From Alloscardovia criceti DSM 17774 (GTDB lineage: Bacteria > Actinomycetota > Actinomycetes > Actinomycetales > Bifidobacteriaceae): a stretch of 64,000 nt of DNA. The DNA lies in NCBI RefSeq assembly GCF_000376885.1, contig NZ_AQXR01000006.1, positions 47,750-111,749 on the forward strand, in the 5' to 3' direction. A program made the position numbers and the translations under genes. The notes under the pieces are model-generated. The model saw only the letters and a program-made list of their open reading frames with translations, ran no database searches and was not told where the DNA came from. Position 1 is the first letter of the stretch, and each line of letters begins with the position of its first letter. Below are positions 17,883-26,683 of the stretch, piece by piece.

Positions 17883-20336
17883 ATGGTCTTTGTTTACTTA
17901 GCCGGAGCAGTAATTATTTCTGCAGCCCTGCTCTGGTTCTTCTTTTCTCCACAAAAAGGAGCACAGACCACCGTTGAAGGACATACTCAACGCATTGCAG
18001 TCGACGTGCACGGAAGTTACTCGCCAGCTTTAATCCAAGCACAAGCCGGAAAACCGCTTACAATCGATTTCAACAGAAAGGACAGCGGAGAATGCACTTC
18101 ACACGTGGTCTTCTCTGATCTGGGAATCGATGCCTATCTGCCCTCGCAGCGTCAAACCTCTATTACGCTACCTCCCTTGGAAGCAGGAGATTATCCCTTT
18201 GCCTGCGGCATGAACATGGTGCATGGCATGTTGCGTGTCAGCGGCGATTGGAAGGCTCCGGCCGAGTCTGTAGACAACGCTGACAGTCAGATTGACCACA
18301 GGGCTTCCGAAGATACTGTGTCGAGCATCGCGGATTCTAGCGAGCGCGCACAGGAAATTTCTGGGCTACGCAAAAAGCTCATTGTTGGCATCATCTTTGC
18401 ATTGCCAGTAGCCATACTGGCTATGGGCTCCATGTTTTGGGGAAACAATATACCCGCATGGGTAAATAGCCCTTGGTTGCAGGCTATTTTGGTGACGCCT
18501 GTGATGTTTTACACGGGTTGGGATATTCATCGCATTGGCTGGAGCGCGATTATTCACCGTAATCCGGAGATGAATGCTTTGGTGACCATGGGCACCAGCG
18601 CAGCTTATATCTTTAGCCTTCTCGTAACTGTAGCCCCTCAGATTTTGCCGGCGAATGCGCGTCACGTGTACTTCGATACCGTGGGCGTGGTGCTGACTTT
18701 GGTCGTGATGGGTGCTTTGCTGGAGTCTCGCGCGCGTGCAGGTACGAATGATGCCATCGAAGCGTTGATGACATTGCGCCCTGATACCGCATATCGCTTG
18801 TCTGAAGAAGATTTACAAACTCAGGCATGGTCTTTGCCAACCTCCGGCACGGAAATTTCCATGAGTGAAGTCAAGGCTGGCGATATTCTCAAGATTTCTG
18901 GTGGACATACCGTGCCAACGGATGGCGTTATCGTTGCAGGTACGGCTGAAGTGGATGAGTCCATGATTACCGGCGAATCCCGTCCGGTTTCGCGCGGCAC
19001 GGGCGACTCGGTCACCGGTGGCACCTTGGCTTTGGACAAGCCTTTGGCCATGAAAGTAACGGCTACGGGCAAAGATACAGTGCTTTCACAGATTATTCAT
19101 CTGGTTTCCAGCGCTCAGGCCAGTAAGGCTCCAGTGCAGGCATTAGCAGATAAAATTGCGCGCGTATTTGTGCCTACGGTCTTTACCATAGCGATTTGGA
19201 CTTTCGCCCTGTGGACGTCCTTCGCGCCTTCGGATGCACTGTCGTACGCGCTAACCACAGCCGTGACTGTGCTTATTATTGCCTGCCCATGTGCACTCGG
19301 ATTGGCTACTCCATTATCGGTAACTGCAGGCATTGGCATTGGCGCTCGTAACGGCATTCTTATTGCCTCTGCTCAAGCTTTGGAAAGCGCGCGTCATATC
19401 GGCACCGTTGTATTTGATAAGACGGGCACTATTACCGAAGGTGTCGCTGAAGTGGAAAGCGTAGAAAACGGCACGGTCAGCTATGCAGAAGATCCTATAA
19501 AGAAGACTTCACCAGCCGCTATCGCGGAGCTGAAGAAGCTGGGCATTCGCACCATCATGCTCTCTGGCGATAAGGCCGAGGTGGCGGGCGAAGTGGCGCA
19601 GAAAGCCGGCATTGACACCGTTATCGCTCAGGTGAAGCCGGACGGCAAGGCTTACTGGATTTCCCAGATTCAGCAGAATGCTGACAAGTCCTCCGCTCGC
19701 CATTTGGTGGCTATGGTAGGCGATGGCATTAACGATGCACCGGCGTTAGCACAGGCAGACATCGGTTTTGCTATGGGGACGGGTACAGATATCGCTATGA
19801 AATCTGCGGACGTCACCCTGATGACAGGAGAGTTGAACGGCGTAGCACGTATGATTCGCCTAAGCCGTGAAACCATGCGCAACATTTACCAGAATTTGGG
19901 CTTTGCCTTTGCATACAATGTGGTGGGCATTGTCATCGCTACTGGCATTTTGTACCCACTCACCGGTTGGCTGCTCAACCCTATGATTGCCGGCCTTGCC
20001 ATGGCCTTGAGCTCGGTAAGCTTAATCCTGAATTCACAACGCTTGCGTGGTCTGCGTCTTGCTCAGTCTTCGGTGGACACATCGGCGACTGAAAAGGTCA
20101 CACCTCGTATCATTATTGACAACAATTCACAACAAGGAGAAAACATGTTTGATTTCCTGAAGTCTAAGAAAAACACCGATACCGCAGAACACGTACTCAC
20201 CGATCCTGTGTGCAATATGTCCGTTACGAAGGACAATCCTTCTTACGAATACGATGGCAAGACCTATCATTTCTGCTCTGACCATTGCATGGCTTCTTTC
20301 AAGGCAAATCCTGAGCAATTTGTCAAGCAGAATTAA
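17883..20336 (+). CDS. Copper-type P1B-ATPase with N-terminal cupredoxin domain and C-terminal YHS domain, lacking the N-domain
   Basis: An 817-residue membrane ATPase. Order: a transmembrane helix (residues ~3-22); a cupredoxin-like domain (~33-120) with candidate ligands in TSHVVF and ACGMNMVHGM; eight P1B helices; CPC in IIACPCALGLATP (helix 6, Cu(I) class); phosphorylation motif DKTGTIT with Asp512; SGD at 561-563; GDGINDAP; last helices with YN and MALSS; then a YHS domain (~765-817) with DPVCNM and FCSDHCMASF. Only 51 residues separate Asp512 from Asp563, where other CopA-like pumps have roughly 140-150: the nucleotide-binding N-domain with its HP motif is absent in frame. Start ATG has an AAAGG site. 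ATP-driven transport is therefore doubtful. No copper regulator is adjacent. Confidence 0.88.
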   Translation: MVFVYLAGAVIISAALLWFFFSPQKGAQTTVEGHTQRIAVDVHGSYSPALIQAQAGKPLTIDFNRKDSGECTSHVVFSDLGIDAYLPSQRQTSITLPPLEAGDYPFACGMNMVHGMLRVSGDWKAPAESVDNADSQIDHRASEDTVSSIADSSERAQEISGLRKKLIVGIIFALPVAILAMGSMFWGNNIPAWVNSPWLQAILVTPVMFYTGWDIHRIGWSAIIHRNPEMNALVTMGTSAAYIFSLLVTVAPQILPANARHVYFDTVGVVLTLVVMGALLESRARAGTNDAIEALMTLRPDTAYRLSEEDLQTQAWSLPTSGTEISMSEVKAGDILKISGGHTVPTDGVIVAGTAEVDESMITGESRPVSRGTGDSVTGGTLALDKPLAMKVTATGKDTVLSQIIHLVSSAQASKAPVQALADKIARVFVPTVFTIAIWTFALWTSFAPSDALSYALTTAVTVLIIACPCALGLATPLSVTAGIGIGARNGILIASAQALESARHIGTVVFDKTGTITEGVAEVESVENGTVSYAEDPIKKTSPAAIAELKKLGIRTIMLSGDKAEVAGEVAQKAGIDTVIAQVKPDGKAYWISQIQQNADKSSARHLVAMVGDGINDAPALAQADIGFAMGTGTDIAMKSADVTLMTGELNGVARMIRLSRETMRNIYQNLGFAFAYNVVGIVIATGILYPLTGWLLNPMIAGLAMALSSVSLILNSQRLRGLRLAQSSVDTSATEKVTPRIIIDNNSQQGENMFDFLKSKKNTDTAEHVLTDPVCNMSVTKDNPSYEYDGKTYHFCSDHCMASFKANPEQFVKQN
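20145..20336 (+). CDS. Possible separately translated YHS-domain protein inside the ATPase gene
   Basis: An internal in-frame ATG at 20145 (codon 755 of the ATPase) is preceded by AAGGAG at 20134-20139 with optimal spacing. It would give a free 63-residue protein, MFDFLKSKKN followed by a YHS metal-binding domain with DPVCNM and HFCSDHC. YHS domains occur both as separate proteins next to copper ATPases and fused to them. The strong site suggests the fusion arose from a separate downstream gene, or that both forms are made. Confidence 0.5.
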   Translation: MFDFLKSKKNTDTAEHVLTDPVCNMSVTKDNPSYEYDGKTYHFCSDHCMASFKANPEQFVKQN

Positions 20337-20357
20337 GTCATTCTCATATAAAGAAAG

Positions 20358-20394
20358 GCTGCGCCCCTCCTACTATGGCGGGACGCAGCTTTTT
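20358..20394 (+). terminator. Terminator of the ATPase gene
   Basis: GCTGCGCCCC pairs with GGGACGCAGC (20358-20363 with 20384-20389 and inner Cs with Gs), followed by TTTTT on the plus strand, 22 nt after the stop codon. Confidence 0.85.
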
Positions 20395-20411
20395 GATTAT
20401 TGATTATTCTA

Positions 20412-21536
20412 TTACTGCCGTAAATCAATCCAGAATCGCATCACATTATCGCGCACATCTTCCAGCACACCACCTTGCGAGATAATCACCGCCTTACTGG
20501 CCGTATTTTCCGGATGACAGGTGACAAGCACGCGCACCAAACCCAGCTCTCGAGCCTTCTCGAGACCCTGACGCAACTGCTCTTTCGCATAGCCACGTCC
20601 TTGAGACACCGGACGAATGCAGTAGCCAATATGCCCTCCCCGATTCAGCAAATCATCATTGAGCTCCAGCCTGAGACTCAGCGCTCCGACAGCGTTGCCA
20701 AACGCGTCAAAGCTGACGTATTGGACGGCCGGTACAAATCCTATCGGCGGCTGGGTTTCGGTGCGGGCATTGTATTCCAGCCATTGCTGATAATAAAACG
20801 TATCGTCGAGACGGTCTTCGTCCCAAAATCCCCCATCATGAGGAACTTTGCACCGTTGGAATTCCTTAGCCATGGCTTTTATGGCCGATTTATCCTGAGC
20901 GCCTGGTTTGCGCAGAACGATATGCGGCACTGCCACATCCTGCGTTGGGCCCTTATGTGATTCGATGAATTCGCGCACCACCAAAGCCATGCGCTGATCG
21001 ATGGACTCCTCACCCTCGAGCAGTCGCTGAGCGGCCGGCACATCAATCCATCGAGCCTCTATATCTTCACTGGCTTCGAGATGCTGCAGGACGTTTTTCT
21101 GCTCCGCATCCACGGTTATATACACAAACGCTACGGATTCGTTGGTCATGCCGGGCGAGGTATAAGTCGGGCGGATAACCTGATCAACGCGAACCACGTC
21201 GTAGCCCGTTTCTTCTTTGAGCTCACGCGCCGCAGCGGATTCAAAACTCGTATCTTCCGGATCGAGCAAGCCTGCCGGGAAAGCCCAGACATAGCCGTTA
21301 ATAGCCGGTCGATATTCACGGATAACCAGCATTTTTTGTCTGTCTGTGGAGGTGGCAATAATCGTCACCGCATCCCCCTCGTTGCGGTTAAGATCTTCGA
21401 GAGTCTCGGCTTCGTGACGGGTGACGATATCGTAACGATTGGTGCCACCATCATCCAGACCTACAGTGACGATGTACGTGTGAATCCATTTGCTGGGATT
21501 AGAGAGTGGATTCTTTTCCATAGAGAGGTTCTTCAT
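20412..21536 (-). CDS. NUDIX hydrolase - GNAT acetyltransferase fusion
   Basis: Preferred start is the ATG at 21536 (374 residues); a second in-frame ATG lies at 21521, and neither has a Shine-Dalgarno site. TATATT ends 6 nt before the first ATG, fitting a leaderless transcript. Residues ~1-170 form a NUDIX domain with the box GLLDPEDTSFESAAARELKE-ETGYD at about 82-105. Residues ~190-370 form a GNAT domain with an SQGRGYAKEQLRQGL acetyl-CoA loop and a NTASKAVIISQGG segment. The two halves act on nucleotide derivatives and on an amine respectively; the joint substrate is unknown. The gene converges on the ATPase gene. Confidence 0.82.
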   Translation of the reverse strand: MKNLSMEKNPLSNPSKWIHTYIVTVGLDDGGTNRYDIVTRHEAETLEDLNRNEGDAVTIIATSTDRQKMLVIREYRPAINGYVWAFPAGLLDPEDTSFESAAARELKEETGYDVVRVDQVIRPTYTSPGMTNESVAFVYITVDAEQKNVLQHLEASEDIEARWIDVPAAQRLLEGEESIDQRMALVVREFIESHKGPTQDVAVPHIVLRKPGAQDKSAIKAMAKEFQRCKVPHDGGFWDEDRLDDTFYYQQWLEYNARTETQPPIGFVPAVQYVSFDAFGNAVGALSLRLELNDDLLNRGGHIGYCIRPVSQGRGYAKEQLRQGLEKARELGLVRVLVTCHPENTASKAVIISQGGVLEDVRDNVMRFWIDLRQ

Positions 21537-21545
21537 GGCTTTAAT

Positions 21546-21560
21546 ATACCACTGTGGTAT
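21546..21560. promoter_or_regulatory. Perfect 15-bp palindrome at the NUDIX-GNAT promoter
   Basis: ATACCAC-T-GTGGTAT is fully symmetric around one base and overlaps the putative -10 (TATATT on the minus strand). It lies 10 nt upstream of the likely start codon, where a repressor could block transcription. The regulator is not evident. Confidence 0.5.
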
Positions 21561-21611
21561 TTCGAGCCGCGATACGCCGCAAACTGCACCACTCACTGTG
21601 CACGGGAAAAC

Positions 21612-21649
21612 AAAAAGGCTTGCATGGTAGATATCACCACGCAAGCCTT
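21612..21649 (-). terminator. clpB terminator
   Basis: Arms AAGGCTTGC/GCAAGCCTT (21615-21623, 21641-21649) with inner TGGT/ACCA pairs form a strong stem. On the minus strand a TTTTT tract follows. It lies about 28 nt after the clpB stop codon. Confidence 0.9.
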
Positions 21650-21676
21650 GTACTGAGAGAATGACTGTGTCACATA

Positions 21677-24313
21677 TTACTTTTCAAGATCTCCGGTATC
21701 CGCTAAATCCTGAGTAGCCCAGCTGGTGAGTTCCAAATGCTCTCCACCCGTCTGGTCAACCAGCACGGTATCGCCATCATGAACTGCGCCCGACAGCAGC
21801 ATACGTGCCAGCTGATCGCCTACCTCGCTTTGGACCAGGCGGCGCAATGGGCGAGCGCCGAAGGCTGGATCGTAGCCCATGTCTGCCAGCCATTCGCGAG
21901 CCACCTTCGTCACATCCAAGGTAATACGACGATCGGTTAGACGTGCTGCCACAGCATTGACCTGAATATCCACAATCTTGGCCAATTCCTCGCGCGTCAA
22001 CGGTTGGAAGACAATCATGTCATCCAAACGGTTGATAAACTCTGGCTTGAACTGCGCATGGACCGCGTTCATCACCGCCTGCTTACGCGCGTCCTCATCC
22101 AAATCGCCAGAGACGAGGAACTGCGAGCCAAGGTTAGACGTCATGATCAAAATCGTATTCTTGAAGTCCACAGTACGACCTTGACCATCCGTTAAGCGAC
22201 CATCATCCAAAACTTGAAGCAGGATGTCAAAGACCTCTGGATGAGCCTTTTCTACCTCATCGAAAAGCACTACAGAGTATGGGCGACGGCGTACCGCTTC
22301 GGTGAGCTGACCGCCCTCTTCATATCCGATGTAGCCCGGAGCCGCACCAATCAAGCGCGATACCGAAGCCTTCTCCATGTATTCGCTCATATCGATACGC
22401 ACCACAGCGCGCTCATCGTCAAAGAGGAAGTCCGCCAAAGCCTTTGCTAGCTCCGTCTTACCCACACCGGTTGGTCCGAGGAACATGAAGCTTGCCGTCG
22501 GACGGTTTGGATCCGAAATGCCGGCACGCGAACGACGCACTGCATCGCTGACCGCACGCACCGCTTCCTTCTGACCGATAACGCGGCGACCCAGTTCTTC
22601 TTCCATATGAAGAAGCTTCTCATTTTCGCCTTGCATCAAGCGGCCCACCGGAATACCGGTCCAGTCCGACACAATCTGCGCAATAGAATCTGCATCCACA
22701 TGGTCTGGTACCATAGGTTCGGAGGATTGCTCTGATTCCTCTCTCCCCTCATCCGCGGTTTGTTCTGCAGCAGCCAGCTCCTTCTGTATTTGAGGAATGT
22801 CACCGTACAAAATGCGCGACGCCTTCTCCAAATCGCCCTCACGCGTGGCCTTATCTGCCTCTACGCGCAAGGCATCGAGCTGTGCACGCAAGTCACCCAC
22901 TTTGTTGTGCCCTGTCTTTTCGGCTTCCCACCGGGCATTTAAGCCAGTCAACTTTTCGCGCGCATCGGCCAGCTCCGCTTGCAGCTTTTCAAGACGTTCC
23001 TGAGAAGCAATGTCCTCAGCTTTTTTCAGCTGCATTTCTTCCATTTCCAAACGCGTGACACGACGGGTCAGCTCATCGATTTCCTCTGGGGAGGAATCCA
23101 GCTCCATGCGCAAATGCGCAGCAGCCTCATCCACCAAATCGATGGCCTTATCTGGCAACTGACGTCCGGAAATATAGCGATGGGACAGCGTAGCAGCCGC
23201 AACCAAAGCATCATCACCAATAGTGACCTTATGATGAGCCTCGTAGCGCTCCTTCAAACCACGCAGAATGGCCACAGTATCCTCTACGCTTGGCTCGCCC
23301 ACGAATACTTGCTGGAATCGACGCTCCAGAGCAGGATCCTTTTCGATGTTTTCGCGGTACTCATCCAATGTGGTAGCACCAATCAGACGCAGCTCACCAC
23401 GTGCCAGCATAGGCTTGAGCATATTGCCCGCATCCATGGAGCCTTCAGTTGCACCTGCTCCCACGATGGTGTGAATTTCATCGATAAAAGTGATGATGTT
23501 TCCATCCGCTTTTTGAATTTCATCGAGCACCGCCTTCAAGCGTTCCTCGAATTCACCACGGTATTTCGAACCGGCCACCATAGAGGACATGTCCAAGGTG
23601 ACAACGCGCTTATTTTGGAGGGTTGTAGGCACATCACCGGCAACCACACGCTGCGCCAATCCTTCGACAACTGCGGTTTTACCCACACCCGGCTCGCCGA
23701 TAAGCACAGGATTATTCTTCGTACGGCGGCTCAAAATCTGGATAACGCGGCGAATTTCCTTATCACGGCCAATGACCGGATCCAGCTTCCCTTCGCGAGC
23801 ACGAGCCGTCAGATCCGTAGAGTACTTCTCCAAAGCTTTGTACGAGCCTTCGGCATCTGGGCTGGTGACTTTAGCTCCACCGCGCACCTGAGGCACAGCC
23901 TTCTTCAAAGCTTGCGCAGTAGCACCGAATTTGTTGAGAATGTGCGCCGCTTCGGACTGTCCTTGAACGATCGCAATGAGCAAATGCTCGGTAGAAATAT
24001 ACTCATCGCCCATATCTGTCATGATTTTCTGAGCATCTACGAGTGCTGCCTCCAGCGAGCGTGCAGCCGCGGCTTGTGCTGCAGAACTGCCAGAAACGCG
24101 TGGCAAAGCCAGCAATGCTTGACGGATACCCACACCAATAGACTGCGCATCCGCGCCCGCTGCTTGAAGCAAGCCCAGCACAACCCCATTATTTTGGGTC
24201 AACAATTCTTGAGCCAGATGCAATGTTTCTACCTGTGGGTTTCCCGCTGCAGAGGCACTTTGAACAGCAGACGATATGGCTTCTTGAGCCAAAGTCGTAA
24301 ATTTTTGTTCCAT
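21677..24313 (-). CDS. clpB: ATP-dependent disaggregase ClpB
   Basis: Hexameric AAA+ chaperone that works with DnaK to dissolve aggregates. Start ATG at 24313 has an AGAAGG site and gives [13 protein letters not shown], the usual N-terminus, 878 residues. Domains: N-terminal Clp repeats (1-145), NBD1 with Walker [14 protein letters not shown] and Walker B FIDEIH, the coiled-coil middle domain (about 400-530), NBD2 with [14 protein letters not shown] and [11 protein letters not shown] perfect HAIR operator lies about 90 bp upstream, placing it under HspR, whose gene is in the dnaK operon of this window. Confidence 0.97.
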   Translation of the reverse strand: MEQKFTTLAQEAISSAVQSASAAGNPQVETLHLAQELLTQNNGVVLGLLQAAGADAQSIGVGIRQALLALPRVSGSSAAQAAAARSLEAALVDAQKIMTDMGDEYISTEHLLIAIVQGQSEAAHILNKFGATAQALKKAVPQVRGGAKVTSPDAEGSYKALEKYSTDLTARAREGKLDPVIGRDKEIRRVIQILSRRTKNNPVLIGEPGVGKTAVVEGLAQRVVAGDVPTTLQNKRVVTLDMSSMVAGSKYRGEFEERLKAVLDEIQKADGNIITFIDEIHTIVGAGATEGSMDAGNMLKPMLARGELRLIGATTLDEYRENIEKDPALERRFQQVFVGEPSVEDTVAILRGLKERYEAHHKVTIGDDALVAAATLSHRYISGRQLPDKAIDLVDEAAAHLRMELDSSPEEIDELTRRVTRLEMEEMQLKKAEDIASQERLEKLQAELADAREKLTGLNARWEAEKTGHNKVGDLRAQLDALRVEADKATREGDLEKASRILYGDIPQIQKELAAAEQTADEGREESEQSSEPMVPDHVDADSIAQIVSDWTGIPVGRLMQGENEKLLHMEEELGRRVIGQKEAVRAVSDAVRRSRAGISDPNRPTASFMFLGPTGVGKTELAKALADFLFDDERAVVRIDMSEYMEKASVSRLIGAAPGYIGYEEGGQLTEAVRRRPYSVVLFDEVEKAHPEVFDILLQVLDDGRLTDGQGRTVDFKNTILIMTSNLGSQFLVSGDLDEDARKQAVMNAVHAQFKPEFINRLDDMIVFQPLTREELAKIVDIQVNAVAARLTDRRITLDVTKVAREWLADMGYDPAFGARPLRRLVQSEVGDQLARMLLSGAVHDGDTVLVDQTGGEHLELTSWATQDLADTGDLEK

Positions 24314-24403
24314 ATCAGACCTTCTTTGTTTGTCCTTGATTCGCACGTTCGTCAAGGTTTTTTCGTTATTCTGATATGTTTAACAGTTTTCTCTCAGAGA
24401 TAT

Positions 24404-24440
24404 TCCCAAAACTTGAGTCAAAGTCACTCAAGTTTTGGGA
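24404..24440. promoter_or_regulatory. HAIR operator for HspR upstream of clpB, inside a 37-bp palindrome
   Basis: CTTGAGT-N7-ACTCAAG at 24412-24432 is a perfect match to the HspR inverted repeat HAIR. The symmetry extends outward on both sides (arms 24404-24418 and 24426-24440, 15 bp each, 7-nt centre). It lies between the end of the nucleoside hydrolase gene and clpB, so the transcript of the upstream gene would form a strong hairpin here; no T-run follows. Confidence 0.92.
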
Positions 24441-24462
24441 GATATACATCTATGGCGTAGAC

Positions 24463-25473
24463 CTATGCTGCGAGATGCTTATTCATGCGCTCAAACGCAC
24501 GCAGAGTACGCTCGTGCCACTGACTCACAAAACGTGGAGAATCCACGCCTAAGGCCATGCGTACATGCTCGGCAGGCGCGTTGATCAGCGTAGGATCTCC
24601 CACCGTGCGTCCACGTTGCGGACCTTCCAAATCCACCATCAAATTGATAGGGAAGCAAGAAACAAGACTAGGATCCAAAGCTACCGCTACGGCCAGCGGA
24701 TCATGCAACGGCGATCCAGCAAGAAATACGGGGTCAGACTGCTCATTCGCATTCACGTAATAACGTAGCGCCTGCGCCACAAATTGCCCAGTCTTACCAC
24801 CCTCGCGCGCAAAAGTCTCCACATGCGCGCGCGTCATCAAGGTTTTATGTGTCACATCGATGCCTACGACGGTAATATCTGCACCACTGTGAAATACGCG
24901 ATTGGCCGCCTCCGGATCGTTGACCATATTGGTTTCGCTAATGAGGTTATAGCAGTTTCCTAGCTGAGTAAGCGCGCCGCCCATAATGACCAGATGCAGT
25001 TTGCGTGCCAGTTCAGGCCTGCGCGTCAGCACTGCATCGATATTGGTCAAGGGTCCGGTAGCAATGACGGTCAGATCCGTACCATATTTTTCAATGACTT
25101 CAGCTTCGAATGACACACCATCATCAAGAATTGCGCCACGCTGTACGCTTTCCGGTAGATCGAGCTGTGCTCCGCCCCATCCGTTCTTTCCATGGAAGCG
25201 TTCGCAACCTTCATCCACCTCGTAATGGGTGGATATCTTATCGAACGATGGAACTTCAATGCCGCGATACGCCGGAATGTCTGCCAACCCGGCCGCATCC
25301 AAAAGCGCGCGATTATTCAACGCCGCCTGTCCTTCGGTCACATTGCCAAAGGTGCCGACCACACCGAGAATTTCGACGTCTTCACTGCCAAAAAGATACA
25401 TTAAAGCCAGGGTGTCGTCGATACCGGTATCACAGTCGAGGATGATTTTTTGTGCAGTTGCGTCCTGTGTCAT
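24463..25473 (-). CDS. Nucleoside hydrolase (inosine-uridine preferring type)
   Basis: Hydrolyses the N-glycosidic bond of ribonucleosides to base and ribose. The 336-residue product shows the Ca-binding signature DCDTGIDDTLALMYL at residues 13-27, the VGTFGNVT block and the C-terminal DPLAVAVALDP with a conserved Asp. The ATG overlaps the stop of the upstream binding-protein gene by 4 nt, so the two are coupled; that suggests an imported nucleoside or pyrimidine-like compound. Actual substrate not determined. Confidence 0.93.
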   Translation of the reverse strand: MTQDATAQKIILDCDTGIDDTLALMYLFGSEDVEILGVVGTFGNVTEGQAALNNRALLDAAGLADIPAYRGIEVPSFDKISTHYEVDEGCERFHGKNGWGGAQLDLPESVQRGAILDDGVSFEAEVIEKYGTDLTVIATGPLTNIDAVLTRRPELARKLHLVIMGGALTQLGNCYNLISETNMVNDPEAANRVFHSGADITVVGIDVTHKTLMTRAHVETFAREGGKTGQFVAQALRYYVNANEQSDPVFLAGSPLHDPLAVAVALDPSLVSCFPINLMVDLEGPQRGRTVGDPTLINAPAEHVRMALGVDSPRFVSQWHERTLRAFERMNKHLAA

Positions 25474-26573
25474 GAGCCGATTGCCTTTACGATATCTGCG
25501 CCCGAAATGAGGAACTCCTCGTCCACCTGATCGGTGGCCTGTGGCGCGGTGGTCACTGTTTGATTATTGCTATCCGTGTAAGCTCCTGAATCTTTGACAA
25601 AATCAAAGTATTGCTGAGCCGCTTCGGTATTCATGGTGCCAATGGTAAATGCACCAGACTTCACATCATCTGCGCTGCCCCAGTATTGACCATCCACAAT
25701 GGCTTCCATGGAATGCTTAACCAATTCGCTATCCAGGTTTGCATCTTTCGCCGCATTGACCAGAATCTCGGCCGCGTCATCCGGATGCAAGTACGCCCAG
25801 GTATAGCCCTTTTGTACGGCACGCGTAAAGCCTTGCACGGTGTTTTTATCTGAGCTAATCATCTTATCCGAGGTAATAATGCCAATTTCATCCGCATTTC
25901 CGGGTACACCATAATCTGGCTCGTTCCAGCAGTTGAGCTGTGGACCATACAATTCTGCTTGCACACCCTCCCAGGTGGCATAGAATCCGCCAAAGTCAGC
26001 TCTGCCCGAGCTTAAAGTCTGGAAGGTAGAGGTGCCCACGGTTACCTTGTCAAAATTACCGGTGCCACCATCGGTTTGAATCATGCGCTTAATCACCGCA
26101 TCGGATTCATTCGCACCAAAGGTCGCGAAAGTCTTGCCATCAAAATCTTTCGGCGATTGGATTGAGGTGTTGGAAGCCAGCGAGCACCAAATTGCCGATG
26201 TACGCTGCTGTACTTGTGCGATAAGTTTCAGACCCGCATCTTTAATATTGGCCACGCCCACATTAAAGGTATTGGATAATGCAAAATCCGCCGCACCGGT
26301 AGATACGGCCTGCTCTGCACCCGCCTGAGAAGCGGCTACAATATCGACGTTTAAACCTTCTTCTTTAAAATAGCCACGTTCTTGAGCAATATACGCGCCA
26401 ATATGATTCGTGTCCGGGATCCAGCTGAGCATAAAAGTAACGGTTTTTAAACCCTCTGCGGACGAACTCGAAGTGGATGATGTGCCACAAGCAGCCAGAG
26501 CTGCGGTCAAGGATAAAGCGATTCCTGCACTGAGCACCAATTTTAGGGCGCGTTGAAGTAATGGTTTTGGCAT
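25470..26573 (-). CDS. NMT1/THI5-type ABC transporter substrate-binding lipoprotein
   Basis: Start ATG at 26573 has an AAAGG site and gives a 367-residue precursor with a type II signal peptide (about residues 5-27) and the lipobox LAAC. The mature part has the SsuA/THI5 fold, with VTFMLSWIPDTNHIGAYIA, an AQERGYFKEEGLNVDI segment and the AVSTGAADFALS segment typical of binding proteins for thiamine precursors, riboflavin or related pyrimidines. No permease or ATPase gene is adjacent. A nucleoside hydrolase gene is fused to it by an ATGA overlap. No TPP riboswitch was found upstream, so thiamine precursor transport is only one option. Confidence 0.85.
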   Translation of the reverse strand: MPKPLLQRALKLVLSAGIALSLTAALAACGTSSTSSSSAEGLKTVTFMLSWIPDTNHIGAYIAQERGYFKEEGLNVDIVAASQAGAEQAVSTGAADFALSNTFNVGVANIKDAGLKLIAQVQQRTSAIWCSLASNTSIQSPKDFDGKTFATFGANESDAVIKRMIQTDGGTGNFDKVTVGTSTFQTLSSGRADFGGFYATWEGVQAELYGPQLNCWNEPDYGVPGNADEIGIITSDKMISSDKNTVQGFTRAVQKGYTWAYLHPDDAAEILVNAAKDANLDSELVKHSMEAIVDGQYWGSADDVKSGAFTIGTMNTEAAQQYFDFVKDSGAYTDSNNQTVTTAPQATDQVDEEFLISGADIVKAIGS

Positions 26574-26683
26574 AGTGAACCTTTTTCTCTCCATACATTT
26601 CTTGCCATTTTTTAGCGAAACGTGCACCAGAAACATATAAAGGGTTGCAGGCTTCGTATTAAATTATCCTAACCTAGTAAATA

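Noticed and set aside
22979..24460. Long plus-strand frame opposite clpB
   Set aside because: Antisense to clpB and running through the HAIR operator; no protein-like motifs.
26574..26683. TPP riboswitch upstream of the THI5-type lipoprotein gene
   Set aside because: No CTGAGA core or matching conserved elements are present in the gap; part of it is the tail of the broken GNAT gene.
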